64,000 nucleotides of DNA, from positions 218,156 through 282,155 of the forward strand of contig JANPWX010000346.1 in the NCBI GenBank assembly GCA_024734555.1, in the 5' to 3' direction. The position numbers were made by a program, and so were the translations under genes. Under the pieces are notes generated by a model. The model saw only the letters and a program-made list of their open reading frames with translations. It was not told the origin of the DNA and did no database searches. Positions 1 through 12,226 of this stretch are shown here, in pieces. The DNA is from Trochalopteron elliotii. Lineage: Eukaryota; Chordata; Aves; Passeriformes; Leiothrichidae. Position 1 is the stretch's first letter. Every line of letters begins with the position of its first letter.

Positions 1-27
1 GCCCACCGGCCAGAGGATCATAGCCAA
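1..27 (+). CDS. Partial exon end, possibly the end of ST6GALNAC2 exon 1
   Basis: The first 27 bases run directly into a good splice donor (CCAA followed by GTAAGG at 28). In frame 1 they read AHRPEDHSQ with no stop and end in phase 0. The next candidate exon of the sialyltransferase (5315) also starts in phase 0, so this could be the end of the exon that encodes the cytoplasmic tail and signal anchor, with the rest left of the window. The CpG-rich sequence over roughly 240-560 would suit the first intron of a promoter-proximal region. Against this, the piece is too short to show homology and could belong to an upstream gene. The assignment is inference from splice phase only. Confidence 0.33.
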
Positions 28-3000
28 GTAAGGGGGGACGGGGATGGAAGGGGGGTGGGAGGCAGGGGTCTGTAAATCCAGCACGAGGCACCGTGCTCCG
101 GCATGGGGAGGGGGAATCGGGGTGCTGGTGTGGGCACCAGCCGAGCCTGAGGCCATGGGGGGGTCTCCAGGGGGTCCCCGCGTGGGTTCAGCGCACCCCA
201 GGGCAAAGAAACCATTGCTGAGTGCAGGGACGGCTGAGGGTGAGGATCAAACCCGCTTCAGCTGCCGCCGCGTGTTCCCGCCGGGCTGGTGCGGGATCGG
301 AGCCCGCTGATTGTCCTGGGGGAGGTTTGGCCGCACGGAGCTGCACTGACCACCCCTGGCAGAGACAGGCACGGCTGCCCCGGTCTCGGATCCCCCGGGC
401 TGTCCACGCCGCTCGCCAACTCAGGGCTGCAGCGTTTTCCAAACTCCACCAATTTGCAACTTCCTCTGCCTTCCCTGCATCCTCCAAACCTCCCGAAGCC
501 CCTTCCTGAGCCTCCCCCGTGCCCAGCGGGAGGCGGTGCTGGGGTGCCCCGGGGAGCTCCGCCGAGGGCGGATGAAGGAACCGAGGGCGGGGGAAGGAGC
601 TCGCACACCGCTTGGGCTGCTCTGTCCCCTGCGAGCATCAGGTGCTGGGCCAGGAGAGCGCTGTGGGTGTCCCCCAGCTCCTCCTGGGTGCTTTTGGGTG
701 CCATCGGTGTGACAGAACCCAACCGTGTGGGCGCTGCCCGGGCACGGGGGATGCTGTGGGGGCCGGAGCCGGTCCTGCAGAGGGTGAGATTTGCAGCGGG
801 ATTTGCTGAGGATGCAGCCGGCTGAGCTGCCCTGGGGTTCAGATCTTCTCTCTCCTCCAGCTGGGAGCTCTCTTTGCCCCATCTCGTCGTGCCAAAGGCA
901 GAGGTCCCCTCTCCTGCCGGGCTGGTGGATCAGGAGTATCTGCAGGAGCCCGGGCTGGTTGTTTCACCCTCGCCGTGCCGGGTGGGCAGCGGTGCCAGCG
1001 GCAGCGTTACCCGGAACTGCTCGGGGCAGTCACGGCTGGGGTGACATCGAGCTCCCCATGAAGAGCTTGATGTCCACAAGAGGGGAAGCTGGGGCCCATG
1101 AGGGCAGCAGAATGTGCCACTGGAGCTGGGAGTGGAAACTCTGACGCAGGGTCTTATGGCCCAGGAAGAGCAGGGTGTGGAGAAAACCCATGGGATGGAA
1201 GCAGGGAGCAGGTTCCCCCCACCACATGTCAGGCTAACCCTGCCTGAAGCTGCTGCAGCCCCAGGTCACCAGCCCAGGCTCCAGCCCCTTGACCAATGGG
1301 ACCAAGGGTCAGCCTGTCCAGCCCCAGAGAAAGGTCCAGGTGAGGTAATACAGAGCTGACCTGTGCTCCAAAGCTCTCCTGGACTCTTCTCTTGGCTTTA
1401 ATTCAACCCCCAAAGCTAAACCCAAACCAGAGTCCAGTCTGTTGGCTTAGATTCCCTGTGTTTACAAACATGGCACACCATGAGTGCTGCTCGTCCCAAC
1501 AGAGCTGTGTCCCTGGAGGAACTGGCACTGCCCTGCCACTGGATACACAGCTGAGTCTGGAGCTGGGCTGGCCATTTTCACATGGCTGAGGTGCCATCCC
1601 AGAGCACTCATTTCCTGCTCTGCCAGTGGGACAGAAGGGCCAGGGTCCTCACCTGTGGGTGCAGGTGACTCCGTTTCAGCAGGTTAGTGTGAGCAGTGTC
1701 TCCATGTGGAGGTAGAGGGGGACAAAAGGGATCAGGAGGAAGCTGATCTCCTGATGGATGGTGGCTGCAGCCAGCACCAGGCCACCTCAGGACCAGATCC
1801 CCACAGCAATGCCAAGTCACCCTCTAGTTCCACACAAAGCTGGTGGCCCTATGGAAGCAGGCAAATGCCCTGTTCCCTGCAGAGCTGGGATGGAGGGAGC
1901 CAAATCCCCTGGGGTTCAGCAGGGCACAGCCTTGTCCCACTCCCTGCCAGTCCATCTCTCCCAAACCCCACTGGTGAGCTGATGGCTGCACTCGTGGCTT
2001 TATTATTAGGGCAGAAGGGATGAGCACAGAGCTCTGCCCAGCCTTGCTGTGCCACCCCTGCTCTGCACCAGGGAAAGATGCTTCTGGAGCTCAGCCCTTC
2101 ACGGTGAGATGGAGCAAGAGCGGCTTCTTGTTGCCATTGTGACTCCCTCAAATATCTCTGTGGGGCCCTAGGAGAATTTGCTGAAGATAAGGCTGGAGTG
2201 TGTGCTCACAACACTCACACACAGCGTTATCTTCCGGAAATGAGGGATGGCCTTGGACCAGGAACGTCATATTTGTGAATGTCACGGTGGTGAGGGAGCA
2301 CACCTGTGGAGTCCCTCATGCCATTAAATGAATTTCCAACTCCCCTTCCCTGGAAAAGTGAAGATTAAAGATACCCCAGGTGTAAAGAAGGCTTCTCCCC
2401 CATGCACCCTTGCAGACACTGTGCAATCTTCTCTCTGGGTTTCCCAAGTCCATCACCCACCCCATGGCATCCCCTTTCCCTGTTTCCCCACTGGCTCTGG
2501 GGCCTGGTGTCCTGTTCCTCTCTTCCCTATGGTCACTTGTCCCCTGCCCTGCCCCCTGTGCCACCCACAAACCTCAGACCCTGTATAACTGAGAAAAACC
2601 ACATGTTCTCTCTCTCTGGCTCTGGATTCACCTTCAGCCCACTGGAATAAACACTGGCTGGAAATTGATTTGGGCTGGGAGCCTTCTGCCTCTCTGCTGA
2701 GCCAGCCTTGTAACGTGTGTGGCTGTGTGAGCTTGAACTGCTGCCTGAGCAGTTCTCAAGCAGTTTCTCTACAGGAGAGGCTGACTGGGATCTAGAAGGG
2801 CCCTGGCTGCACCCCAAAAAGACTCACTGTTACACGCACCCAGGCTCGGCCAGCCCTGCTGCCACCGCCGGTGCCCAGGCAGCCACGGCCACTCCTTCCC
2901 AGAGCCCCATTGTGCATCTGTTGGTCCCGGGCAGCATTGTCATCTTCTGAGTCAACCAAGCAGCACGAGGTGCTTCACCACATCCTGGCAGGTGACGTCA

Positions 3001-5314
3001 AAGCGCTTGGCTCCCCATCACGCCGCCGAGCTGCTGTCCGGTGGGGGGCCGGCTGCTCCACGCCCTTCCCAGCAGGGTTTGGACAGCAGCAATGCTGGAG
3101 AGCTGGCTCCAGCACCCACAGCTGGCAAGTGAGTGCAGGGAGGTGCTGGCACTGCTTTATCAGTTCAGCTCAAAGCTCGGAAGAAATGATGAGCAGGTGC
3201 CGCCCACTGTGTCCGGCCATGGGTGGAGGTGGGTCCCAGCTCCCATAGAAGGTCAGCAGGAGACACCTCCCTCCATCCTGGGCACAGCCAGGCTGAGCCC
3301 CTGGGGCTCCCACACATCCCTGGCAGCTCAGAAAGTAGTGCAGCACCCTCCCACTGCCACTGCCCAGGGCTTTGCCTTGTGCTGCAGGCACTGGGATCAG
3401 CCAGGGAAGGGGAAGGGAAGAAACAGGAGCAGGAGAGCTTGGAGAGCTGGGAAGGGGCTGGATGGGCAGAGATGTGCAGCTGGGGCTTGTGAACCTGGTG
3501 GGAAGGGCTGGGAAGGTGGTGAGGCTGGGAGAGGCTGCTTGGATGCAGCTCAAGCCTGGAGATGGGGGTCACCTGCACTGTGAGATGGGGGCAGCAAGTG
3601 GGGCTGGGCAGCTCCCTGGGGTGAGCTCCCTGCGCCCCAGGGCTGTTCACCAGGGCTGAGCCCACTCAGGGTCCAGAGCTCCTGGCTGTGGGACACTTGT
3701 ATGGGAGAGCTTTGCTCTGGAGGATGTGCTGTCATTACCTGAGCTGAAGGAGCAGCTTCCAGTGTAACCACCAGGTCTGGTACAGCCTCTGATGGACCCT
3801 GCAGTGCCCCCTGGAAGCCAAGGGAATAGACAAGTTTGGTCAGGCTGGGATTAGTTGGATGCTTGCAGGGGTAACACCAGAAAGGTCCTGCAGAAAGCTG
3901 CAGCTCTGCAGCTCTCTGGGATGGCTCAGTCCCATCTTGGTGGACCTTCTGGGGGATTTACCCTCCCTCATCTCTGCCTGCTCAGGTGATGTCAGGATGA
4001 GCCTCAGGGGTGAGCTGGTGGGGGCCACGCTGTGCTGACCCCTGGGCTGTAGCCTTGTGTTTGGGGTGGTGGGGGCTTTGCAGGGCTCTGCTCCTGCTGG
4101 GGACCCGACTTCCCATGGGACACCAAGGCAGGACACACAGACTTGATTTGAAAGCTGCCCTGCTCCACTGTTGGGGCTCAGCCTGCTGCACCCCCAGCAT
4201 CCCCTGCCAAGAGCTGGCAGCAAGGCAGGGTGCAAGGAAGGTGCTGAGACAAAGCCTGCTTGGCACTGCCTTTCCATCCACGCCTGAGGAGATGCTCCAG
4301 CCCCAGTTCCAGCCCCAGGCAGGGCACTGGGCTGTCCCCCCATGTCGTGCCATGCCCCCAGGGTGGCAGGGAGCAGGGTTTGGGTGGCAAACAGGATTGG
4401 ATCTGCTCCTGGGTAGGGCTGTGGGTGCTGCTGGTGTTGACAGGAGCCATTGCAGGGACAGAAACCCAATGCTCACTATGCCCCTGTGCCAGGCAGCCAG
4501 GGGGGGCTGGGGAGGGGGGTGAAACTCTGCTCCCCACCTGCCTCTACCTGTGCTCAGGCTCCCAGGCAGGGATCCCATAACAAGGAGCCCTTGTCTCCTC
4601 CACAATAGCCCCGTTCTGGCTCAGCACCTGCTGCCCGCGCTGGCGGCGGGGCCGGGGGGTCTGAAGGGCCTTTCTGTGTGGGGATGAATGGGAGCCTGTT
4701 CCCCTCCGGTGGGCTCCCATCTCCTGCTGGCCTGCCCACCCCCAGCCCCAGTGCCCCCCCAGGGGCTAGGTCAGCTCAGCCTGTCCCCATGGGACTCAGG
4801 GCACCCCAAGTTGCTCAGGGTGGGCAGCCCCTGCTACAAATGAAGGATCAGGGTATGGCCCAGCCACCCCCATGGTAGAGGGGGTCCCATGCACCCCAAG
4901 AGCCTCCAGATCCCAGTTGCTGATTGCTTTTTCAGTATAACAACTAAATGTGTCCTGCTGGCCTGAGCAGTTTATTCCAGCCTGGTCCCCTTCGGACTCA
5001 GGATTGGTGGGAAGTGCCAGGGAGGTCTCAGCAGGATTGCCCCAGGGCTGCAGGCTGGGCTGGATGTGGGTTTTGGTACCTGGGAGTCCTGGAGGAGGTG
5101 GGACTCACCAGGAGATGGTGGCTGCACAAACCCTGTGTTTTGCAAATCCTCCATATCTCCACTTGCAGATGGGAGTGGGTGGGCGCAGACAGAGGTGGAG
5201 AGAAGATAAATGGAGGGGTTGTAGTCCTGCCCTGTCTGTGGCTCTCACAGGTGGGGGGATGTCAGGGTGCTCAGTGTCACCTCCTCAGCTGAGCCCTCAC
5301 TTGTCTCCTCCCAG

Positions 5315-5407
5315 CTTGCTGCAGCCAGAGGCTCTGATCCTGGCTCCCTCAGGGACACCACACGGAGCTGGCAGCCACAGCTGGGCTCTTGGAGGCAGCT
5401 CAGAGAG
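5315..5407 (+). CDS. ST6GALNAC2: Candidate stem-region exon of ST6GALNAC2
   Basis: This 93-base segment (31 codons, phase 0 to phase 0) lies between a pyrimidine-rich acceptor (TTGTCTCCTCCCAG) and a strong donor (GTAAGG at 5408). Its open frame begins LAAARGSDPGS and ends SWRQLRE. Stem regions of Golgi sialyltransferases are poorly conserved, so homology cannot be judged. The case rests on the splice sites and on the unbroken phase chain into the catalytic exons. An internal CAG at 5322-5324 offers an alternative acceptor in another frame. Confidence 0.45.
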
Positions 5408-5515
5408 GTAAGGAGGGAAGAGGCTCAGCCATCCTGGCAGAAACTGCCTGCTGTGGGCTTCCCCAGTGCCCAAGTGATGGGTTTTTAACTCTGCCATATG
5501 TTTCCCCCATCGCAG

Positions 5516-5573
5516 TGGGAATTCCTTCAAGCCCTCTGCCAAGCTGGAGGAGCCAGAGCCCAGCAGAAAGCAG
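5516..5573 (+). CDS. ST6GALNAC2: Candidate stem-region exon of ST6GALNAC2
   Basis: This is a 58-base segment with acceptor CCCCCATCGCAG and donor GTAATC. Read in phase 0 from the preceding exon it gives WEFLQALCQAGGARAQQKA and ends in phase 1, which is what the next exon needs. The frame that reads NSFKPSAKLEEPEPSRKQ is also open and looks stem-like, but it would break the phase chain downstream unless a different exon follows. The reading frame is therefore uncertain. Confidence 0.42.
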
Positions 5574-5881
5574 GTAATCATTAGCACAGCACAGTAATGT
5601 CCATGGTGCCCCTCCTTGCTGGGTTTTGTTGGTTGAGGGGCTGTGTGGGGAGGCTGAGGAGGAGCAGCATCCTCTGGAAGGGCTTTACAGGGGAGCAATG
5701 TTGTCCATCCACACAAGTGATTCTCCCCAGGCCTCCCTGCTGCCATTCTCCTGTGTGGAGGCTGGAACCAGCATCACCAGCCCCCTCCAACCCTCTGACT
5801 CCTGGGCCAGCAGCCCAGGCTGGAGACACAGGGGGATGGACCCAGCCCCAGGGCGGGGCTGTCACTGTTCTGTTCTCATAG

Positions 5882-5964
5882 AGCAGAGCTCTAACGGGCC
5901 CCACACCTTCAACAAGGTGCCCACACCTGAAGGTGCTGAATCTTTCACACCCTCGGGTGACTCT
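5882..5964 (+). CDS. ST6GALNAC2: Candidate stem-region exon of ST6GALNAC2
   Basis: This 83-base segment follows an acceptor (CTGTTCTCATAG) and ends at a donor GTAAGC. It takes one base from the preceding exon and then reads QSSNGPHTFNKVPTPEGAES and on to PSGDS, ending in phase 0. The polar, Pro/Ser/Thr-rich composition suits a Golgi stem. It joins in frame to the first catalytic-domain exon at 6201. Evidence is splice sites, phase and composition, not homology. Confidence 0.45.
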
Positions 5965-6200
5965 GTAAGCCCTGGCTCTCCCAGCCCCACTGAGCTGGGT
6001 GCCAAAGGCTGTTTTGCAGGACAAAACCAAGGCATGAGGCAGTGCCCTGCCTGAGTGACCCAGCAGAATGTGTGATGGACAAGGAGCATTTCTGTCCCTG
6101 GGTTTGTTTTCACCTTGGTGCCTGCTGAGGGGTGGAGGTATCACAGGGAAGGCAGACCCAGGCTGGAAACTGAGCAGGGATCCTCCTTCCTCCCTCCCAG

Positions 6201-9014
6201 CCCAGCCCCTGCCTCCACTCAGTGATGGCCAGAGCAAAGGCAGACCCCAAGTTTCAGGAGATCTTCCGCTTCAACACCCCTGTGCTGATGTGGGACCAGC
6301 ACTTCACCCTGGAGACCTGGAACAGGCTGAGGACACGACACGTCCCCTATGGCTGGCAAGGCTTGTCCCTCACAGGTACAGACCCAGCTGGGGCAGCCTG
6401 AGGGGACTGGGGAGCCCAGCAGAAGGGACTGGAGATATGGGACAGGCAAGGAGCCCTGCAGAGGAGCCAGGAACGTTGATCTCTTCCCACTCCACCTCCC
6501 AGGGCACAGGACAGAGGGTGCAGCTTTGCAAATACTGCTTGCTGCATCTTATGACATTTTCCCTGAATAAAAGCTGCACTGTGTCAGTGATTATTAACTG
6601 GGGCCAGAGGAGCTCAGACAAGCAGCTCCATTGTTGTGCATGGAGATTGTTTCCCTTCCCACCCCAAATCCACTCTCTGTTCTCCCTGGCAGCCTCTGGC
6701 TTCAATCACTGGGCTGGGAAGTGCTGGGAATGGTGAGCAGAGAGAACCAGTGGCAGTTGCAGAGACATTTGTCAGGAGGGGACGTGGCTGGCACAGGCAG
6801 CAGCATCTGCAGGGCTGGGGCTGCATCCATCCCTGTGCCTTGCACAGCCTTGAGTGGCTGCTGTTTGTAGCAGGGTTGGGAGCATGGGGACAGAAGAGAT
6901 ACAAGGAGGTGACAGCAAGCTGGGAGAGGAGGGCCTGTCTGATGCCCTCCTATCCCACTTTCAGACCTCTCTCCTGCATGGGAGTGGTGTGAGTTTTCTC
7001 GTGTGCTGCTCCTGGCTGTGCTGAGCCGGCTCTGTGCATGCTCTGTGCTCACGTGGGTTGACACACACCTTTTCCCTGCTGACTGGTCACATCCTGCTCC
7101 CTTTGCAGTGGTGGGCAGCACCCTCCAGCTCCTCAACTCCTCGGCCAACCGGCACCTCTTCGACAGGGCCGCCCTCCCCGGGGGCTGTGTCCGCTGTGCC
7201 GTGGTGGGCAACGGCGGCATCCTCAACGGCTCTCGGCAGGGCAGGGCCATCGACAGCCACCACCTGGTCTTCAGGTGAGCACCAACCCCAGGCAGGGTGG
7301 GGCCGTGGGTGCTGGGAGATGTGTATCCAGCCCTGGATGAGTGTTCTCTGCTTTTCCTCCAGGCTCAACGGTGCCGTGATCAAAGGCTTCGAGGAGGATG
7401 TCGGCACCAAGGTCTCCTTCTACGGCTTCACGGTGAACACCATGAAGAACTCTCTCATCTCCTATGAGGAGTACGGCTTCACCCACGTCCCCCAGGGCAA
7501 GGTGAGACCCTGAGGGCTTGTTGGGGAGTTGAATCGGATTGTCCAGTCAGGCTGGGTTTGCTTCTGAGACCTTTCCCCCATCTTGGGAGCCCTCAGTCCT
7601 CACCTGCAAGTGTGGGCAGTGTCCTTAAACCTCCCTCCAAGTGCCCCGTCTGTGTCCCTGCTGCAGGACCTGAAGTACATCTTCATCCCCTCGGATGTCC
7701 GTGACTACCTCATGCTGAAATCAGCCATCCAGGGCAGCCCAGTGCCTGAGGGCTCAGACAAGGGGGACAAGTGAGTATCTCCCCAGGATCCCCCCAGCAC
7801 CCCCAGTGATGCAAGCATGACTCACCTGTCCTCACCCCACATCTGTCCCTACTGGGATAAACCCCAAGGAGCTCCAGGACTCCCATGACAAAGTTCTGCC
7901 CTTCTCCTTGCCTTGCTGCAGGCCACAGAAGTATTTTGGACCGGAGGCATCTGCAGAGAAGTTCAAGCTGCTGCATCCTGATTTCTTGCAGTACCTGACA
8001 ACAAGGTGAGAGTAATGAGCACTGTGGCTGCTGTCTGGCTCTGCTCTGGGCTGGGCTTGGACCACCTCCCTCCCCCCTCTGCTCACTCCAGTACAGACCA
8101 GTAGCTGCCCAGCATCAAAGTGCAGTCCCAGTCTCTCCCAGACACTGGAACCACCCCTGCCCTGCTGTCTGCACACAAGGCAGAGGCATCTCTCCCCTGC
8201 CATTCCTGCTCACTGAAGCACAGTTCACATCCCTTCCTATTCCTCCCTGTGCTCACCTTGCTCCCATTCCTCAGGACAAATCACATTTGGTCCCAGTCTA
8301 ACAGGAGCAAAGGTAGGGCCCAACAGGATGGTTTTTTCCTGCCTTTCATGAAAGCAGGTGCCTGGCTTGGGGTGGCTCCAAACAGCAGAGAGGTCCTTCT
8401 ACCAACCTCTGAGCAGATGAATCTGCCTGAGCCATGTTTCACTCAGTGCTCCTCCTGCCTTTCCAGGCACTGTGGTCACTTGGAGAGGGCTGTGTAGGTG
8501 TGGGTCTGGGGGCTGCAGGGCTGTGCCAGCCCTGAGCCCCCACAGCCACCGTGTCCCCATCAGGTTCCTGAGGTCAGAGCTCCTGAACAGCCAGTACAGC
8601 TCCCTCTACATGCCCAGCACTGGTGCCCTCATGCTCCTCACTGCACTCCACACCTGCGACCAGGTAAGGGGCCACAGTTCCCCCGGGGAGAAGGGAATCC
8701 TCCCTTTGGTTGCTTTGGGCTTCCAGTGTATCCTGGTGGCTGTCCCACATGTCCCCTGTCCCTTCAGGGCCCACACTGAAGGGAGTGGTGGTGGTGAGGT
8801 GAAGCCTTGACCCTGTCCTCTGTCTGCCCCCTCTCCTTCCCCACAGGTCAGTGCCTACGGGTTCATCACGGCCAACTACGAGCAGTTCTCAGACCACTAC
8901 TACGAGGTGGAGAAGAAACCTCTGGTGTTTTATGCCAACCATGACATGATGCTGGAGGCAGCACTGTGGAGGAGCCTGCACCGTGCAGGGATCATCACCC
9001 TCTACCAGCGCTGA
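6201..9014 (+). CDS. ST6GALNAC2: ST6GALNAC2 catalytic domain: alpha-N-acetylgalactosaminide alpha-2,6-sialyltransferase 2
   Basis: This type II Golgi enzyme (family GT29) transfers sialic acid from CMP-Neu5Ac in alpha-2,6 linkage to the core GalNAc of O-glycans. Seven exons join with consistent phases: 6201-6375, 7109-7274, 7363-7501, 7667-7770, 7922-8005, 8564-8663 and 8847-9014 (TGA at 9012). Together with the three candidate stem exons they give 389 codons. The sialylmotif L starts [16 protein letters not shown] and continues through DSHHLVFR, across an intron, to [10 protein letters not shown]. Motif S is [20 protein letters not shown], split by the 8663/8847 intron. Motif III is HYYE and motif VS is in [10 protein letters not shown]. 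Sequons occur at LLNSS and LNGS. The TVNTMKNSL stretch after motif L and the SNHG16 neighbour favour ST6GALNAC2 over ST6GALNAC1, which has a much longer stem. The domain from the stem-proximal Cys (6210-6212) to the stop is 308 residues, close to the mammalian enzyme. The signal anchor is not in view. Confidence 0.93.
6565..6570 (+). terminator. Intronic poly(A) signal AATAAA in ST6GALNAC2
   Basis: The sequence CCTGAATAAAAGCTGC lies about 190 bases after the 6375 donor, inside the intron before the sialylmotif L exon. If used, it would truncate the enzyme before the catalytic motifs. An isolated hexamer is weak evidence. Confidence 0.25.
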
Positions 9015-11060
9015 GGCCGGGGGGTGCCCACAGGGGCAAGCCCAAGGACTCTTGTGGCTCTTCTCCTTTTTCCTGAGGGTCACCTTCTCCCTCCTGAGGG
9101 CTCTTCCCAGCTGGCCAAGCCAGCCCACGGAGCAGACTTGCTGCGCCACAGCCAGCAGTGATGTGAGGATAATGGGGAAGCTGGAGCTAGAGGAGGAATG
9201 TTGCATTTCCTCAGGGATCAGCGTGATTGAATGTGGCCTTTGGGGCAGCCAGAAGCACCACAGCATGTGGCTGTGCCCTGCCAGCCCCGTGAATGTGGCT
9301 ATGGGGCAACAGAGGCCCCTGTGGAGCACAGGAGGGGCAGGGTGATGGTGGAAGAGGATGCTGGAGATGCTGGAAAATGCCCTTCACCTTAAACACTCAT
9401 CCCCATGGTGGGACTGCAGCAGGCAGGATAAATCCTTGCACTGGAGAGCAGGTGACAGGAGGTGACATGTCTGGAGAACACCTCCCTCCAGAACGACTGT
9501 AGAAAACCCCAGCCCCAGGCAGCTGCGTGTGGACGTGTGCCACATTCCAGAAGGTTCTGTTTGCCTCCCTGGTCAGTGGCACAGACAGCAGGACAGACAC
9601 CGTGGGTCCTGTTACTGAGCCCTTCAAGAAATCTGGTGTCTTCTGACAAGGAAGGGGCTCCAAAGCCATCAGCTACAAGGAGGGTCAGTGCAGTTCAGCC
9701 AGGACACCAGGATCAGGTCCAGGCTCTGAGCAGCCCAGAGGTGACACTGGCCTCAGCCACGTGCGTGTGGCACTGAAGGTTTGTCAGCCTTTTCTTGCAC
9801 AGGGACTCTGTGGTGCCCTCTGAAAGCCAGCCCCACACCAGGTGGGTGAAAGTGATGGTCACTCTTTAATTTCCTTCCCCAAACCCCAGGGGAGGGGAGG
9901 GGAGGGTCCTGAACCCTTCAGCTGTCCCTCATACACCAGCACTGCTCAGAGAGACCCACCTGGGGAGGCTTCTCCAGCTGGTGGGGGCTGGAGACACAGC
10001 AGTGTAACCCAAGACACTTTCCCACTTTGTGTAATTGCATAAATGTTGAATGATTGTTTTCCTTAACGCCTGTTTCTGTTGTTTTGATAAACTGGGTGGG
10101 ACACCCCCCTTTACCTCCCACAGCAGAGCAGTAACAGGGAGTAGAGACAACTGGGGAACAGCTCCAGAGGCAGATGGGGACAGAAACCAGTTTAAACCAT
10201 GGAGACTTAGACTGGGAAACCTGTTAGCTCTGAGCACAGCCCTTTTCCACTTGAAATGCTTTTTGCTGCAGGAGGTTGGTGTACAGAGATGGCAAAAAGA
10301 TACCCTGGCCCTGTGCCAGGGAACCTCCAAACCCCCTGAAGCTCCCAGCAGGCTGCTTCCAGCCAGTTCACAGACGTAGGTTCCAAGCCTGTTGCAGATG
10401 TAATCTCTAGCTTGGGGCCCATCCTGTGTTCCCACGTCTCAAATTAACCTTTGTTCCCATCAGAGCCACCCTACACTGGTACCACGGCAGCCTGTCAGGC
10501 CTGTTCTGTGTTCCCAAACACTCAGCAAAACCTTTCACGACACCAACGAGCCTGATCCTCACCTCCCCTGCCCAGGACACTCTGAAACCTCCTCAAACCA
10601 GCTCTTGCCAAGCCTCAGGGGACATCAGCAGCACGGTGACACTCGGGGCAACATGAGCAGGATGGTGCTGCAGTCCTGCCTGGACCACATCAGGAACTAA
10701 ACATGGGGAAACACCATGTGCACCTTCCTTTCCCCTCTCAAAAAGGGACATTCCCAGCCAAGGGTGGAGTTAACTCCATTTTAAGGACTCACTCATGGCT
10801 GTACTCCCAAGCACACCACAAGAACTGTCTGGCACCAGACCTTAGCCATAAGCTAGTTTTGTCACACTGTTCCCATTAATTACTTCTGGGACAGGATCTG
10901 CAGACACTGAAGTCTTTGTGTGATCAGGTTTGCTATGAAGGGTTAACTCACAACTGCTGTTTCATGAAGGGTTTTAATCAAAAATCCTTCCTACCTGCAC
11001 AAAACCATTTCTGTGCAAGAAGAATCAGAATCATTACAATTGGAAAACACCCCTTAAGAG
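9015..11060. other. ST6GALNAC2 3' flank and convergent interval
   Basis: The 3' UTR of ST6GALNAC2 must start at 9015, but no AATAAA follows it closely on the plus strand; the first clear one is near 11091-11096. A short run of GGGGA units lies near 9893-9908. The minus-strand SNHG16 transcript approaches from the right, so the two genes are convergent here. No further gene was seen. Confidence 0.5.
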
Positions 11061-11132
11061 CACAGACTGCAACCTTTACAGAAATAACCAAATAAAACCC
11101 AACTTCAACTCGTAAGATTTTCCACAACTTAT

Positions 11133-11138
11133 TTTATT
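11133..11138 (-). terminator. Candidate poly(A) signal for the minus-strand snoRNA host transcript
   Basis: TTTATT on the plus strand reads AATAAA on the minus strand, about 1 kb downstream of the second snoRNA. It is a plausible 3' end for SNHG16, but the exon structure is not known from sequence alone. Confidence 0.25.
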
Positions 11139-12159
11139 CTGGAACAGAAGAAAGCAAGGAAACACTTTTTTTCCTCCAGCCAACTGTAGATCAGGTCCTG
11201 GTGAAGAAAAAAAACCAAAAAACAACAGTATCAGAACAACTGAAAAGTTCCTGATATGCACTATTTACTCTGGAGTACAGGTCTCAGGAGACAAAACATT
11301 ACTCCCACCCAGGCCAATGACACTAGTACACAAATCCTTTTTGGTTTTAGTGGTCCCTTACCCATGGTGGCTGCAGCAACCACTGAGCAGTGAGGAGGAG
11401 ACTGTGGCTACCCACAGGTGGCCATTTCACATAGCAGCAGTCATTTGTGGCACTCAGTCCAGAACAATCTTCCTTCTAGATCTGTGAGGAACCACAAAGC
11501 AAGGCTGTAACCGTTTTCCTAGAACAGTCCACTCTGAAACAATTGCTGCTCCTCTGGTCTCACAGCACTGAGTAGCTTTGACTTTTCCCATTTATCATCA
11601 GGCTGCCTCTCCACTTTCTTTTCCCTGTTACACCTTGGAAACCAAAAGCTCCAGGTGCTTGTCCCAGTGCCTGGAAGACAGCTGTGCTGTCAGAGCACCC
11701 AGTGTGCCTGATTTGTGGTGCCATTCCCTCCCCTTTCCAAACCAACCTTGACTCCTGACGACACTCCCTGTCACCAGCTCTGCTGTCAGGAGCTGTTACT
11801 GACCTTCTGCAAACAAAGCCAAATTCTGTTCAATAAAGCATAAAATCATTTAGCAGAAAGCAGCTGTCAGCTGCCCAAGACAAAGTGCTGTTCCAGCCTG
11901 TGTGTTCAGTGACTGTACATCAGGCAAGATAAAAAAAATGCATTTCTTATCTGCCCTTCAACCAGTCACTGTTTGCACAAGGAACTTGAAAGCTCTTTGC
12001 AGCTCTAAACTGTGCTATGACAACGGCAGCTCTGCTCAGCTCTGGGACTGCTGTCACACAGCACAGGGTGGCAGGACAGGGGACAGATTATGTCACACTG
12101 GTGCCACTCACACCTGTGCACTCTTTGCAAGGGGCAGAGGACCCACTAAGGGAAGTACC

Positions 12160-12226
12160 TGAGCCTCAGTGGACATTTTCCTCTTCAAGCTGTGTCAGAC
12201 AGGGATAACAGCACATCACAGGCTCA
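12160..12226 (-). ncRNA. SNORD1: C/D box snoRNA, SNORD1 family (second copy)
   Basis: On the minus strand, box C reads GTGATGT (12213-12219), box D' CTGA lies at 12195-12198 and box D CTGA at 12166-12169. The flanks TGAGCC and GGCTCA form a 6-bp terminal stem. Immediately upstream of D' is GTTATCCCTGT (12199-12209). This is complementary to ACAGGGAUAAC, a near-universal 28S rRNA segment in the peptidyl-transferase region and the site targeted by yeast snR38 and vertebrate SNORD1. The D+5 rule places 2'-O-methylation on the middle G of the GGG. Box C deviates at its last base (T for A). In mammals SNORD1A, B and C lie in introns of SNHG16, which fits the neighbourhood. Confidence 0.82.

Noticed and set aside
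4010..4150. Hydrophobic plus-strand start (MSWWGPRC, then ALCLGWWGLCRALLLLG) as the ST6GALNAC2 signal anchor
   Set aside because: No supported splice donor in the right phase follows, and the frame is embedded in low-complexity GC-rich DNA.
6216..6230. Acceptor at 6222 (CACTCAG) for the first catalytic exon
   Set aside because: It would remove the conserved stem-proximal cysteine and needs a phase that no upstream candidate exon supplies. The acceptor at 6200 keeps both cysteine and phase.
11456..11600. Possible third minus-strand C/D snoRNA (CTGATGAT at about 11592-11599)
   Set aside because: The first base of box C is C rather than a purine, the nearest CTGA is over 140 bases away, and there is no terminal stem or rRNA guide.
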